This document shows, piece by piece, positions 25,329 through 34,907 of a stretch of 64,000 bases of DNA. Origin of the DNA: an uncultured Microbacterium sp. (GTDB lineage: Bacteria > Actinomycetota > Actinomycetes > Actinomycetales > Microbacteriaceae); contig NZ_CANKZA010000002.1 in the NCBI RefSeq assembly GCF_947488465.1, positions 248,001 to 312,000 on the forward strand, in the 5' to 3' direction. Made by a program: the position numbers and the translations under genes. The number at the start of each line of letters is the position of its first letter. Within the stretch, counting starts at the first letter, position 1. The notes beneath the pieces are model-generated. The model ran no database searches. It saw nothing but the letters and a program-made list of their open reading frames with translations, and was not told the origin of the DNA.

Positions 25329-25583
25329 TTAGCGGCCAGCGCCGGCGTAAGGCAGGAGTGCCATTTCGCGCGCGTTCTTGATCGCCGTGGCGATCAGACG
25401 CTGCTCCTGCACCGAGACACCGGTGATACGACGGGCGCGGATCTTCCCGCGCTCCGAGATGAACTTGCGAAGAGTCGGGACATCTTTGTAATCGATGACG
25501 CCGACGCGGATCGCCTTCGCGGGAGCGGCGTTCTTCGCGCCCTTCCGCGGCTTGCGGCGATCGCCGGTAGCCTTTCCAGCCAT
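25329..25583 (-). CDS. rpsR: Ribosomal protein bS18
   Basis: 84 residues with the bS18 core [29 protein letters not shown] and [12 protein letters not shown]. It lacks a CxxC zinc site, so it is the zinc-free form. It pairs with bS6 on the 30S platform. Located between ssb and rplI. Confidence 0.97.
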   Translation of the reverse strand: MAGKATGDRRKPRKGAKNAAPAKAIRVGVIDYKDVPTLRKFISERGKIRARRITGVSVQEQRLIATAIKNAREMALLPYAGAGR

Positions 25584-25609
25584 TGTTTTTCCTTAAGTGT
25601 GTGTGGTGA

Positions 25610-26131
25610 TCAGAACGGCGTGTCGTCGCCGTACGACGTGCCCGGAGCGCTCCAGGCATCGGGAGCGGCCGAACCGGGCGTGGACCACGGCTCGTCCTGC
25701 TGCTGCGCAACCTGCGCGGGGCGCGACTGGCCGCCACCGCCGCCTCCACCGAAGTTTCCTCCGCCGGATGCCGCACGCGTGACCTGAGCCGTCGCATATC
25801 GCAGCGAGGGGCCGATCTCGTCGACCTCCAGCTCGATCGCGGTCCGCTGGTTGCCTTCACGGTCCTGGTAGGACCGCTGCTTCAGGCGACCAGACGCAAT
25901 GACCCGGGACCCCTTCGTCAGCGAACCGGCGACGTGCTCGGCGAACTCACGCCACACGGACGCACGGAGGAACAGCGCTTCGCCGTCCTTCCACTCGTTC
26001 GCCTGACGGTCGAAGTTGCGCGGAGTCGACGCGATCGTGAAGTTCGCGACAGGCAGTCCGCCCTGCGTGTAGCGCAGTTCGGGGTCTGCCGTGAGGTTGC
26101 CCACGACGGTGATGATGGTCTCGCCGGCCAT
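25610..26131 (-). CDS. ssb: Single-stranded DNA-binding protein
   Basis: 173 residues: OB-fold ([50 protein letters not shown]), a Gly-rich disordered linker ([12 protein letters not shown]), and the acidic tip GDDTPF, which matches the partner-recruiting DDxPF consensus. Start at 26131, five bases after the rpsF stop. It coats single-stranded DNA at forks and recruits repair and replication proteins. Confidence 0.96.
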   Translation of the reverse strand: MAGETIITVVGNLTADPELRYTQGGLPVANFTIASTPRNFDRQANEWKDGEALFLRASVWREFAEHVAGSLTKGSRVIASGRLKQRSYQDREGNQRTAIELEVDEIGPSLRYATAQVTRAASGGGNFGGGGGGGQSRPAQVAQQQDEPWSTPGSAAPDAWSAPGTSYGDDTPF

Positions 26132-26136
26132 CGTCG

Positions 26137-26502
26137 TTACGCCTTCGCTGCCTTGCGGGCGGCCTTGGCGTCGGCGCGCTCCTTCTCGGCGGCGACGAGA
26201 GCAATGCCCTCCTCGGCGCGTAGGACCTTGGTACGCATGATCTGCTCGTTCAGCTTCAGCTGACGGTCGAGCTCCTGCGTGGTCGCGCTCGTGGCGGTGA
26301 AGTTGACGACGGCGTAGATGCCCTCGTTCTTCTTCTGGATTTCGTACGCCAGGCGACGCTTGCCCCAGATGTCGACGTTCTCGATGGAACCACCGTCTGC
26401 GGTGATCACCTTGAGGAACCCGTCGAGCTTGGGGGCGACCTGACGCTCGTCGATCTCGGGGTCGAGAATGACCATGAGCTCGTACTGGTGTGAGTGCGTC
26501 AC
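26137..26502 (-). CDS. rpsF: Ribosomal protein bS6
   Basis: 121 residues from the GTG at 26502 (GGAGG seven bases upstream). The bS6 fold is clear: [43 protein letters not shown]. The C-terminus is an Ala/Lys/Glu-rich helix. First gene of the rpsF-ssb-rpsR-rplI operon. Confidence 0.96.
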   Translation of the reverse strand: MTHSHQYELMVILDPEIDERQVAPKLDGFLKVITADGGSIENVDIWGKRRLAYEIQKKNEGIYAVVNFTATSATTQELDRQLKLNEQIMRTKVLRAEEGIALVAAEKERADAKAARKAAKA

Positions 26503-26528
26503 TAACCCACCTCCTTCGGACTTGAACG

Positions 26529-26551
26529 GATGCCGGGCATTTCCCGGCATC
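26529..26551 (-). promoter_or_regulatory. Leader hairpin of the rpsF operon
   Basis: GATGCCGGG, five-base loop, CCCGGCATC in the 5' untranslated region, 27 bases before the rpsF start. Operons of rpsF-rpsR commonly carry an S6:S18-binding leader; this hairpin stands where one would be, but I cannot confirm the bulge and CCG features of that motif. Confidence 0.4.
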
Positions 26552-26762
26552 AGGAGGGTTGATGCACGTGTCATGACAGGATTCGGACTCGGCCGATGCC
26601 AGACAACCTTCACAGTGTAGCGGATGCCGTTGGCGGTGCCGAATCCCCGCCAAGACTGTTCCGGTCGTCGGGACTGGCTGGCGTTCACCGCCTCTCCTGT
26701 CACTCTGACTACCGCCAGCCCCAGCATCCATACGACTGATACCGCACCACTAGCGTGGCCGT

Positions 26763-26970
26763 ATGAGCCTGCCCTTCGACGCACGCCCACTGACCGAACC
26801 TGCCGATCGCGCGACCGTCCGTTCTTACGTCCAGCAGGTGCGTCACAGCGGGCGCGCCCCGGCCGACGGCGGAATGAAGCTCGTCATGGGCATCCTGGTC
26901 GGCGTCGTGTTCTTGCTCATCTTCGGATCGACGTTCTTTTCGATCGTTGCGGGGTTCCTAAGCATGGGCG
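26763..26970 (+). pseudogene. N-terminal remnant of a membrane protein
   Basis: The frame from the ATG at 26763 looks genuine for about 70 residues ([20 protein letters not shown]..., one membrane helix [20 protein letters not shown]). It then runs into sequence that codes on the opposite strand, ending by chance at 27062. Probably the first part of a truncated gene. Family not recognised. Confidence 0.45.
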
Positions 26971-27170
26971 CGGGCGGGAGCCACACGATGCTCAGCAGCC
27001 ACAGCATGCAGATCCAGAGAAGTCCGCTCGTCACGTGCTCGACTCCGGAGAACAGGCGCTGATGATTGAGCCAGAACATCGCGATGAGGGCGAAGCTCAG
27101 CACGAACGACGTCGGCTGCCAGCGGTGGTCGACGAACCAGTCGGCGGTCGAGGTGCGGCGCGTCGCTGGT
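26965..27170 (-). pseudogene. TMEM175 (DUF1211)-like channel remnant
   Basis: The minus-strand frame reads ADWFVDHRWQPTSFVLSFALIAMFWLNHQRLF...LLWICMLWLLSIVWLPPA, matching the second and third helices of the prokaryotic TMEM175 potassium-channel repeat (FW..H..LF; LP). Both ends are missing, with no start codon and no stop in a sensible place. It is fused tail-on to the remnant to its left. Confidence 0.55.
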
Positions 27171-27201
27171 GATGCTCAGATGATAGGGCTCCGGTGGGCC
27201 C

Positions 27202-28869
27202 TCACGCGTCGTAGCGGTGCGCCTCCCAGATGGCGCGGCGCGCGGCCTGCTCGGCCGGATCCGGCACCGGCAGCGACGCGATCAGCTTGCGCGTGTAGGC
27301 GTCGGTCGGGTCGCCGAGGACCTCAGCAGTCGTGCCCTCTTCCGCGATCTCGCCCTTGTGGAGCACGACCACCCGATGGGCGAGCATGTCGACGACGGCG
27401 AGATCGTGCGTGATGAAGAGGGTGGCGAACCCGAAGCGTTCCTGGAGCTCGGCGAACAACTCGAGCACCCGCGCCTGCACCGACACGTCGAGCGCGCTCG
27501 TCGGCTCGTCGGCGATCAGCAGCTTCGGGTCGAGCGCGAGTCCCCGCGCGAGCGATGCGCGCTGACGCTGTCCCCCGGAGAGTTCGTGCGGGAATCGGTC
27601 GCCGAACGCCTTCGGCAGCTGCACGGCCTCGAGGAGCTCATCGACCTTGTCGCGGGCATCGGATGCGTTCTTCGCGCCCCCGTGGACGATCAAGGGTTCG
27701 GCGACGTTCGCCGCGATGGTCAGCAGGGGATTGAAGCTCGTCGCGGGGTCCTGGAAGACGAAGCCCAGGTCCTTGCGGTGCGCACGGAAGACCCGCTCCT
27801 TCACCCCGAGCATCTCAACGCCCAGCACCTGAAGCGAGCCACCGCTGACCGGCGTGAGTCCGGCGATCGCACGACCGATCGTCGTCTTCCCCGATCCGCT
27901 CTCACCGACCAGCCCGAGCACTTCACCGGGCCGGATCGAGAAGCTGACCCGATCGACGGCGCGGAACGTCGGGCGCCCCAACCGTCCGGCGTACTCGATG
28001 ACGAGGTCGTCGGCGACGACGACCGGGGCGGCGGATGCCGCGCCGTCCGGCAGCCGGCGATCGACGATCTGCAGGCGGGGAACAGCGGCCAGCAGGCGCC
28101 TCGTATAGTCGTGCACCGGTGCGGCGAACAGGTCCGCGACGGGCGCGGTCTCGACGACCTCACCGTTCAGCATGACCGCGACGCGGTCGGCGAGATCGGC
28201 GACGACGCCCATGTTGTGCGTGATGAGCACGATCGCCGTGCCGTCTTCGTCACGGAGCCGGCGCAGCAGATCGAGGATCTCGGCCTGCACCGTCACGTCG
28301 AGCGCGGTCGTCGGCTCGTCGGCGATGATGACGGTCGGGTCGAGGGCGAGTGCCATCGCGATGACGATGCGCTGCTTCTGGCCGCCGGAGAACTGGTGCG
28401 GATAGTCGTCGACCCGACGTTCCGGCTCGGGGATGCCGACGCGCGCGAGCATCTCGATCGCTTTGGCGCGGGCCTGCTTCTTCGCGTACTTTCCGTGAGC
28501 CCGAAGACCCTCCGCGAGCTGCCACCCGACCGTGAACACGGGGTTCAGCGCGGTCGAAGGCTCCTGGAAGATCATCGCCGCCTTCGTGCCGCGGACGGCG
28601 CGAAGGCCGTCGGCATCCAGCCCGACGACGTCGGTGCCGTCGAGCACGACCGCACCCTGCGTGACCGCGGTCTCGGGCAGGAGGCCCAAGATCGTGCGGG
28701 CGGTGACCGTCTTGCCACTGCCGGACTCACCGACGATCGCGAGCACTTCGCCGCGCCGGACGTCGAGCGACACGCGGCGGACGGCATGGACGTCGCCGCC
28801 GTCGGTCGCGAAGGTGACGTCGAGCGCTCGGATGTCGACGGCAAGGCCCGTCTCGGATGCCGGGGTCAT
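27202..28869 (-). CDS. Peptide ABC transporter, fused double ATPase (DppD-DppF)
   Basis: 555 residues with two complete ABC domains: Walker A GESGSGKTVTAR and GESGSGKTTIGR, signatures FSGGQKQR and LSGGQRQR, Walker B IIADEPTTALD and LIADEPTSALD. Each half has the C-terminal oligopeptide-transporter extension. Fusion of the two ATPases is common in actinobacterial dpp/opp systems. The ATG at 28869 overlaps the dppC stop (TGATG). Confidence 0.93.
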   Translation of the reverse strand: MTPASETGLAVDIRALDVTFATDGGDVHAVRRVSLDVRRGEVLAIVGESGSGKTVTARTILGLLPETAVTQGAVVLDGTDVVGLDADGLRAVRGTKAAMIFQEPSTALNPVFTVGWQLAEGLRAHGKYAKKQARAKAIEMLARVGIPEPERRVDDYPHQFSGGQKQRIVIAMALALDPTVIIADEPTTALDVTVQAEILDLLRRLRDEDGTAIVLITHNMGVVADLADRVAVMLNGEVVETAPVADLFAAPVHDYTRRLLAAVPRLQIVDRRLPDGAASAAPVVVADDLVIEYAGRLGRPTFRAVDRVSFSIRPGEVLGLVGESGSGKTTIGRAIAGLTPVSGGSLQVLGVEMLGVKERVFRAHRKDLGFVFQDPATSFNPLLTIAANVAEPLIVHGGAKNASDARDKVDELLEAVQLPKAFGDRFPHELSGGQRQRASLARGLALDPKLLIADEPTSALDVSVQARVLELFAELQERFGFATLFITHDLAVVDMLAHRVVVLHKGEIAEEGTTAEVLGDPTDAYTRKLIASLPVPDPAEQAARRAIWEAHRYDA

Positions 28870-29861
28870 CACTCGACCTCTCCCATGAATTCGCGGCTCG
28901 CGGGCTGCGTCGCGGCAACCGCGTCGGCCGGGGTCTGCTTCGTCGCGCGGCGTCGTGCGCGCAGGCGCGGGTCGGCGAGGTCGTTGAGGCTCTCCCCGAT
29001 GAGGGTGACGCCGAGGACGGTCAAAACGATCGCGATGCCCGGCGGGATGGCTGTCCACCAGATACCGGCCGCCACATCGCTGATCGACTTGTTGAGGTCG
29101 TAGCCCCACTCGGCGGCAGCGGTCGGCTGGATGCCGAAGCCGAGGAAGCCGAGGGCTGCCATCGTCGAGATCGCCTCGGACGCATTGAGCGTGACGATCA
29201 GCGGCAGAGTGCGCGTCGAGTTCCGCAGCACGTGGCGGAACATGATGCGGGGCGTCGAGGCTCCGATCACCTTCGCCGATTCGATGAACGCTTCGGACTT
29301 CACCCGCACGACCTCCGCGCGGACGACCCGGAAGTACTGCGGGATGAAGACCACGGTGATGGATGCGGCCGCCGCGAGCACGCCGGGCCAGAGGCCCGAC
29401 TGGCCGCCGCTGATCGCGATGGCCACGACGATCGCGAGCAGCAGGGTGGGGAACGCGTAGATCGCATCGGCGATCACGACGAGCACACGGTCGACCCAGC
29501 CGCCGAGGTACCCGGAGACGAGACCCAGGAGGATGCCGAGGAACACAGAGAGTGCGATCGCGACGATCACGACGTACAGCGCGGTCTGCGCACCCCAGAT
29601 AACGCGGGAGAGCACGTCGTAGCCGCCGACGGTCGTGCCGAGCAGGTGCTCGGGGCTCGGCGGCTGCTGCGCGCCGAAGTTGCCGTCGGGACCGCTCAAC
29701 TGCGCGAACCCGTAGGGCGCGAGCACCGGCGCGAAGATGGCGGACACCAGGAACAGCAGGGTCAGGACGAGACCGGCCACCAGCATCCCGCGCTGGAGGC
29801 CCACGCTCTGCCGCAGCTGGTGGACGACCGGGACGCGGTCGATGAAGCGAGGCTTGGTCAT
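28869..29861 (-). CDS. Peptide ABC transporter permease (DppC type)
   Basis: 330 residues with six membrane helices, N-terminal OppC extension and the coupling (EAA) loop around SEAFIESAKVIGASTPRIMFRHVL. It pairs with the DppB-type permease one base upstream. Confidence 0.92.
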   Translation of the reverse strand: MTKPRFIDRVPVVHQLRQSVGLQRGMLVAGLVLTLLFLVSAIFAPVLAPYGFAQLSGPDGNFGAQQPPSPEHLLGTTVGGYDVLSRVIWGAQTALYVVIVAIALSVFLGILLGLVSGYLGGWVDRVLVVIADAIYAFPTLLLAIVVAIAISGGQSGLWPGVLAAAASITVVFIPQYFRVVRAEVVRVKSEAFIESAKVIGASTPRIMFRHVLRNSTRTLPLIVTLNASEAISTMAALGFLGFGIQPTAAAEWGYDLNKSISDVAAGIWWTAIPPGIAIVLTVLGVTLIGESLNDLADPRLRARRRATKQTPADAVAATQPASREFMGEVE

Positions 29862-29862
29862 C

Positions 29863-30948
29863 TCAGAACCTCACACGGGGGTCGATGAAGGCCGCGATGA
29901 TGTCCACGGCGAAGTTGGTGAGCGCGACGATGATCGCGATCATCGCGACGATCCCCTGCACCGCGACGAAGTCACGCGACGAGAGATACTCCGCCAGCTG
30001 GAAGCCGAGGCCCTGCCACTCGAACGTCGTCTCGGTCAGCACCGCGCCGCCGAGCATGAGGGCGATCTGCAGACCGATGACGGTGATGATGGGGATGAGC
30101 GCGGGCCGGTAGGCGTGCGTCCGGACGAGGCGCCCCTCGCGCACCCCGCGCGATCGTGCGGCGTCGATGTACGGCATGTTGTACGTGCCGATGACGTTCG
30201 TGCGCACGAGCCGCAGGAAGATCCCGGCGGTCAAGAGGCCAAGGGTGAGCGCCGGAAGGACGGCGTGAGCGAGCACGTCTTGGACGTAGGCCGGGTTGCC
30301 GGAGGCGATCGCATCGATCAGGTAGATGCCGGTGCCACCTTCGCGGTTCAGCGCGATTTCCGTGCGCACGCTCGCGCGGCCGGAGACGGGCAGCCAGCCG
30401 AGCCACACGCCGAAGACGAGCTTGGCGACGAGGCCGGCGAAAAACACCGGGGTCGCGTAGAAGAGGATCGCGCTGACGCGGAGGAGGGCGTCGGGCCAGC
30501 GATCGCGCAGCGCGGCGGCGACGAGTCCGAGCGGGATGCCGACGAGGAAGGCGACGACCAGCGAGTAGAGCACGAGCTCGAGCGTCGCGGCTCCGTAGGT
30601 CGCGATCACCTGGATCACGGGCTGGTTGTCGGTGATCGTCGTGCCGAAGTTGAGGGTGAAAACCTGACCCAAGTACTCGACGTACTGGATGAAGATGTTC
30701 CGGTCGTAGCCGGCCTCACTGATGCGCTCGGCCAGCTGATCGGCCGGCAGGCGCCCCCCGAGGGCTGCGGTGATCGGGTCACCCGTGAGGCGGAGGAGGA
30801 AGAAGACCAACGTCACCAAGATCAAGACGGTCGGGATGATCAGCAGGAACCGCACGAGGATGTAGCGGCCGAGCGTCGATCCCGACTTCTTCGTTCGGGA
30901 ATGGAGGGCGGGCGGTGGCTCGGCGACCAGGGCGGCGTCGGTGCTCAT
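29863..30948 (-). CDS. Peptide ABC transporter permease (DppB type)
   Basis: 361 residues: N-terminal cytosolic tail, GRYILVRFLLIIPTVLILVTLVFFLLRLTGDP, six helices and the coupling loop YIDAARSRGVREGRLVRTHAYRPALIP. It is separated from the substrate-binding-protein gene by a hairpin. Confidence 0.92.
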   Translation of the reverse strand: MSTDAALVAEPPPALHSRTKKSGSTLGRYILVRFLLIIPTVLILVTLVFFLLRLTGDPITAALGGRLPADQLAERISEAGYDRNIFIQYVEYLGQVFTLNFGTTITDNQPVIQVIATYGAATLELVLYSLVVAFLVGIPLGLVAAALRDRWPDALLRVSAILFYATPVFFAGLVAKLVFGVWLGWLPVSGRASVRTEIALNREGGTGIYLIDAIASGNPAYVQDVLAHAVLPALTLGLLTAGIFLRLVRTNVIGTYNMPYIDAARSRGVREGRLVRTHAYRPALIPIITVIGLQIALMLGGAVLTETTFEWQGLGFQLAEYLSSRDFVAVQGIVAMIAIIVALTNFAVDIIAAFIDPRVRF

Positions 30949-30968
30949 GAGTGACTACCTTACGGACA

Positions 30969-31020
30969 ACGGGCGTTCCGCCCCGCTGCGCACGAGACGC
31001 AAACGAGACGGAACGCCCGT
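30969..31020 (-). terminator. Intra-operon hairpin between binding protein and permeases
   Basis: A 12-bp perfect stem (ACGGGCGTTCCG with its complement at 31009-31020) and a 28-base loop, no U-tract. Such hairpins often stabilise the upstream binding-protein message or attenuate read-through so that the binding protein is made in excess over the permeases. Confidence 0.55.
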
Positions 31021-31027
31021 ATCGGGA

Positions 31028-32665
31028 TTACTTCGTGATCGGCGCGAAGCGGAGCTTGAACGATGCGTCGAGGGTGACCCCGTTCACATCAGCACCGGTC
31101 ACGGCAACCTGCGCACCCTGCAGCAGCGGCAGGGTCGACAGGTCGCCCGCAACGAGCTCCTGGATCTTCTCGATGTCGGCGGTACGTGTGGCGGGATCTG
31201 CCTCGACGGCCTGCTGCAGGATCAGGTCGTTGACCTCGGCGTTGTCGTAGTGGTTGCCGAGGAAGTTGTCCTGGAGGAAGAACGGCGCCAGGTAGTTGTC
31301 GGCGTCGGAGTAGTCCGGGAACCAGCCGAGCTGGTACGCGGGGTAGACGTCGGTCGTGCGGTCCTTGGAGTACTGGACCCACTCGGTCGACTGCAGGTTG
31401 ACCGTGAACAGGCCATCGGCTTCGAGCTGCTGCTTGATCAACGCGTACTCGTCACCCGACGACGGGCCGTAGTGGTCCGGGCTGTACTGCAGGTTCAGCT
31501 CGACCGGAGTCGTGACACCGGCAGCCTCCAGGGTCGCCTTCGCCTTCGCGGCATCCGGTCCACCCTCGCCGTCACCGTAGAGACCCTTGAGCGCCTCGGT
31601 GGCGCCGGCGAAGCCCTCGGGAACGTAGGAGTACAGCGGGGTGTAGGTGCCCTTGTAGACCTGCTCCGCGATCGTCTCGCGGTCGACGAGGTCGGCAGCG
31701 GCCTGACGAACGGCGAGCGCCTTGGCCGCGTCAGCCTCGGCGGTCGTGGCGCCGTACGGCTGCGTGTCGAAGTTGAACACGATGTAGCGGATCTCTCCAC
31801 CGGGGCCGTCGACGACCTTGACAGCGTCGTTGCCGGAGAGGTCTTCGACGTCCGTGGCCGAGAGGCTCCGGTACGCCACGTCGACGTCACCTTCCTGGAC
31901 GGCGAGCTTCAGGTTCGACGACTCAGCGAAGTAGCTGAGGATCACACCGGAGTTCTCCGCGGCCGACAGCAGGCCCTCGTAGCTCTCGTTCGGGGTGAAC
32001 TCGACGGCCTTGTTGAAGTCCCACGAGGTGATCGCGTACGGCCCGCCGAAGGCGTTGGCATCCACAATCTCCTGGTCGGGCGTGATCGCGTCGGCCGAGA
32101 AGACCTCTTCGTCGACGATCGCGCCGGGGAAGGAGGTGAGGATGAACGGGAAGACCTGGTCGTTGTCGGTCTTCAGCGTGAAGACGACCGTGGTGTCATC
32201 GGGAGCCTCGACGCTGTCGAGATTGTAGAGCAGGCTAGACGCGCCGTTGGGGTCGGCGATGGCGAGGTTGCGGTCGAACGAGAACTTCACGTCAGACGAC
32301 GTCAGGTCGTTGCCGTTGGCCCACTTCAGGTCCGCCGGGAGGGTGACGGTGTACTCGTTCGGCGCGGTGAACTCGGCAGACTCCGCGAGGTCGGGGACGA
32401 CCTCGGTGCTGTTGTAGTCCGTGTTGACCAGGTACGGGAAGACCTGCGTCTGGACGGCGAGCGAGCCGTTGTCGTACGAGCCGGCCGGGTCGAGGGTGGT
32501 GACCTTGTCGGTCGTACCGACGATGATCGGCTCGCCGGAGGCGCCGCCGCCATCCGTGCCGTCGGTCGACGCGCCGCCGGCGCAGCCGGCGAGGAGCAGC
32601 GCCGAGACGCCGAGCGCCCCGATCGCGAGACCGGTGCGGCCTCGGTTGCTGGTGTGCAGTGCCAT
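31028..32665 (-). CDS. Peptide ABC transporter substrate-binding lipoprotein (SBP family 5)
   Basis: 545 residues. Signal peptide with lipobox SALLLAGC, so it is lipid-anchored; then the family-5 solute-binding fold (TLDPAGSYDNGSLAVQTQVFPYL; EYTVTLPADLKWANGNDLT). It captures oligopeptides or related solutes for the downstream permeases. The 165-bp region upstream (32666-32830) should hold the promoter, but no hexamer pair is convincing. Confidence 0.92.
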   Translation of the reverse strand: MALHTSNRGRTGLAIGALGVSALLLAGCAGGASTDGTDGGGASGEPIIVGTTDKVTTLDPAGSYDNGSLAVQTQVFPYLVNTDYNSTEVVPDLAESAEFTAPNEYTVTLPADLKWANGNDLTSSDVKFSFDRNLAIADPNGASSLLYNLDSVEAPDDTTVVFTLKTDNDQVFPFILTSFPGAIVDEEVFSADAITPDQEIVDANAFGGPYAITSWDFNKAVEFTPNESYEGLLSAAENSGVILSYFAESSNLKLAVQEGDVDVAYRSLSATDVEDLSGNDAVKVVDGPGGEIRYIVFNFDTQPYGATTAEADAAKALAVRQAAADLVDRETIAEQVYKGTYTPLYSYVPEGFAGATEALKGLYGDGEGGPDAAKAKATLEAAGVTTPVELNLQYSPDHYGPSSGDEYALIKQQLEADGLFTVNLQSTEWVQYSKDRTTDVYPAYQLGWFPDYSDADNYLAPFFLQDNFLGNHYDNAEVNDLILQQAVEADPATRTADIEKIQELVAGDLSTLPLLQGAQVAVTGADVNGVTLDASFKLRFAPITK

Positions 32666-32830
32666 GGGTGATACCTCTGCTGTGTGATGTCAGTCCCGTC
32701 AGTGCGCGAGACCCGATGGCCATCATTCACCCGGTGCGGTGTACTTCTGGCACTCACGCAACTTTTGTAACGAGAACGAAACCGAGTGCCATCAGAGACG
32801 ACGGTCGGTATCAGCGCCCGTCACCGACCA

Positions 32831-33214
32831 TTACGACAGTCCGAAGTGCCCCAACTCGGCCTCATCCAGCATCCGGGAGCGGATGATGAACCGGTTTCCG
32901 GTCGGGCCCTCGACGCTGAATCCGGCGCCGCGGCCCGGCACGACGTCGATCGTCAGGTGCGTGTACTTCCAGTACTCGAACTGCGCTTCCGAGATGAATA
33001 CCTCGATGAGATCGTCGAGCCCGACGTCGAGATCGCCGAGCTTCACATCGCTCGGTCCGGTGAGGAACATGCCGACGGGGAAGCACATCGGCGCCGAGCC
33101 GTCACAGCATCCGCCCGACTGATGGAACATGAGCGTGCCGTGTTGCGCCGTCAACTGGCGCAGCAGGGCCGCCGCGGCTTCCGTCACGGCGACCCTGCTG
33201 AGTGTGTCGTTCAT
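32831..33214 (-). CDS. DUF779 protein linked to aldehyde dehydrogenase
   Basis: 127 residues with the DUF779 pattern HGTLMFHQSGGCCDGSAPMC and FEYWKYTHLTIDVVPGRGAGFS. The paired cysteines suggest metal or redox function, unproven. It follows the aldehyde dehydrogenase gene by two bases, the standard association for this family. Confidence 0.85.
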   Translation of the reverse strand: MNDTLSRVAVTEAAAALLRQLTAQHGTLMFHQSGGCCDGSAPMCFPVGMFLTGPSDVKLGDLDVGLDDLIEVFISEAQFEYWKYTHLTIDVVPGRGAGFSVEGPTGNRFIIRSRMLDEAELGHFGLS

Positions 33215-33216
33215 GC

Positions 33217-34764
33217 TCAGAAGAAACCCATCGCGCCTTCGGCATACGACACCAGAAGGTTTTTGGTCTGCTGATAGTGGTCGAGCATCTTCAGGTGGTT
33301 CTCCCGCCCGATGCCGGACTGCTTGTACCCGCCGAACGCCGCGTGAGCAGGGTACTGGTGATACGTGTTCGTCCAGACGCGGCCAGCCTCGATCGCCCGG
33401 CCAGCACGGTACGCGGTGTCACCCGAGCGGCTCCACACGCCCGCGCCGAGCCCGTAGAGGGTGTCGTTGGCGATGTCGATCGCGCCGCCGAAGTCATCGA
33501 AGCTCGTGACCGAGACGACCGGTCCGAAGATCTCCTCCTGGAAGATCCGCATGCTGTTCTGGCCTTCGAAGACCGTCGGCTGCACGTAGAAGCCGCCGCT
33601 CAGGTCGCCGCCGAGGTCGACGCGCTCGCCACCGGTGAGCACCTTGGCGCCTTCGGCCTTGCCGATCTCGATGTAGCTGAGGATCTTCTCGAGCTGATCG
33701 TTGGATGCCTGTGCCCCGATCATCGTGGCCGGATCCAGCGGGTTGCCCTGCACGATCTTGCCGACCCGCTCGATGCCGTCGCCGAGGAACTGGTCGTAGA
33801 TCGAGCGCTGGATGAGCGCGCGGCTCGGGCACGTGCACACCTCGCCGCCGTTGAGGGCGAAGAACGGGAAGCCCTCGAGCGCCTTGTCGTAGTAGTCGTC
33901 CTTCGCGCGGGCGACATCCTCGAAGAAGATGTTCGCGCTCTTGCCACCGAGCTCGAGCGTCACCGGGATGAGGTTCTGCGACGCGTACTGCATGATCAGG
34001 CGCCCGGTTGTCGTCTCACCCGTGAACGCGACCTTGCGGATCCGCTTGTGCTGAGCGAGCGGTGCGCCCGCTTCGATGCCGAATCCGTTGACGATGTTCA
34101 CGACGCCGGCCGGCAGCAGGTCACCGATGATGTCGAAGAGGAACAGGATGGATGCCGGGGTCTGCTCGGCCGGCTTCAGCACGACGCAGTTTCCCGCAGC
34201 GAGGGCCGGAGCGAGCTTCCACGTGGCCATGAGGATCGGGAAGTTCCACGGGATGATCTGACCGACCACACCCAGCGGCTCGTGGAAGTGGTACGCGACG
34301 GTGTCTTCGTCGATCTGGCTGAGCGACCCCTCCTGTGCGCGCAGGACTCCGGCGAAGTAGCGGAAGTGATCGACGACCAGCGGGATGTCGGCGGCGAGCG
34401 TCTCGCGCACCGGCTTGCCGTTGTCCCACGTCTCGGCCACGGCGATCGCCTCGAGGTTCTGCTCGATGCGATCGGCGATCTTGTTCAGGATGTTCGCCCG
34501 ATCCGCCGCCGTCGTCTTCTTCCACGACTCGAACGCCTTCCAGGCGACGTCGACCGCACGATCGATGTCTTCGACCGTGCCGCGACCCACCTCGGTGAAC
34601 GGCTTGCCGTTGACCGGCGAGATGTTCTCGAAGTACTGACCCTTGATCGGCTCGACGAACTCACCCCCGATGTAGTGCCCATACCGGGGGCGATAGTCGG
34701 CGACAGCTCCACGCTGTCCCGGGTTTGCGTAGACGCTCGAGACGCCCTCTTCAACGATGGTCAT
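33217..34764 (-). CDS. NAD-dependent (acet)aldehyde dehydrogenase, ExaC/AldA type
   Basis: 515 residues from the ATG at 34764 (GGAGACATC upstream). Catalytic motifs: [25 protein letters not shown] with the general-base glutamate, and [10 protein letters not shown] with the nucleophilic cysteine. The CxC around the active site and the neighbours DUF779 and a GAF-domain regulator are typical of the acetaldehyde dehydrogenase used in ethanol and 2,3-butanediol oxidation. Confidence 0.92.
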   Translation of the reverse strand: MTIVEEGVSSVYANPGQRGAVADYRPRYGHYIGGEFVEPIKGQYFENISPVNGKPFTEVGRGTVEDIDRAVDVAWKAFESWKKTTAADRANILNKIADRIEQNLEAIAVAETWDNGKPVRETLAADIPLVVDHFRYFAGVLRAQEGSLSQIDEDTVAYHFHEPLGVVGQIIPWNFPILMATWKLAPALAAGNCVVLKPAEQTPASILFLFDIIGDLLPAGVVNIVNGFGIEAGAPLAQHKRIRKVAFTGETTTGRLIMQYASQNLIPVTLELGGKSANIFFEDVARAKDDYYDKALEGFPFFALNGGEVCTCPSRALIQRSIYDQFLGDGIERVGKIVQGNPLDPATMIGAQASNDQLEKILSYIEIGKAEGAKVLTGGERVDLGGDLSGGFYVQPTVFEGQNSMRIFQEEIFGPVVSVTSFDDFGGAIDIANDTLYGLGAGVWSRSGDTAYRAGRAIEAGRVWTNTYHQYPAHAAFGGYKQSGIGRENHLKMLDHYQQTKNLLVSYAEGAMGFF

Positions 34765-34907
34765 GATGTCTCCTTCGACGTTCATGGTCCGCGGCATCCT
34801 CGCCGCGCTTCAGATGCCGCCGACACTACGTCGCCCCACGTTGCATGCGGTTGCGCCCCCGCCGTGGCTCCCCGCGCCACGACCGTCCGCCTTCCGCGGG
34901 GCGGGGG

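Noticed and set aside
26529..26551. Firm assignment of the rpsF leader hairpin as the S6:S18 binding motif
   Set aside because: Position fits, but I could not find the characteristic bulge and CCG loop; kept only as a leader hairpin.
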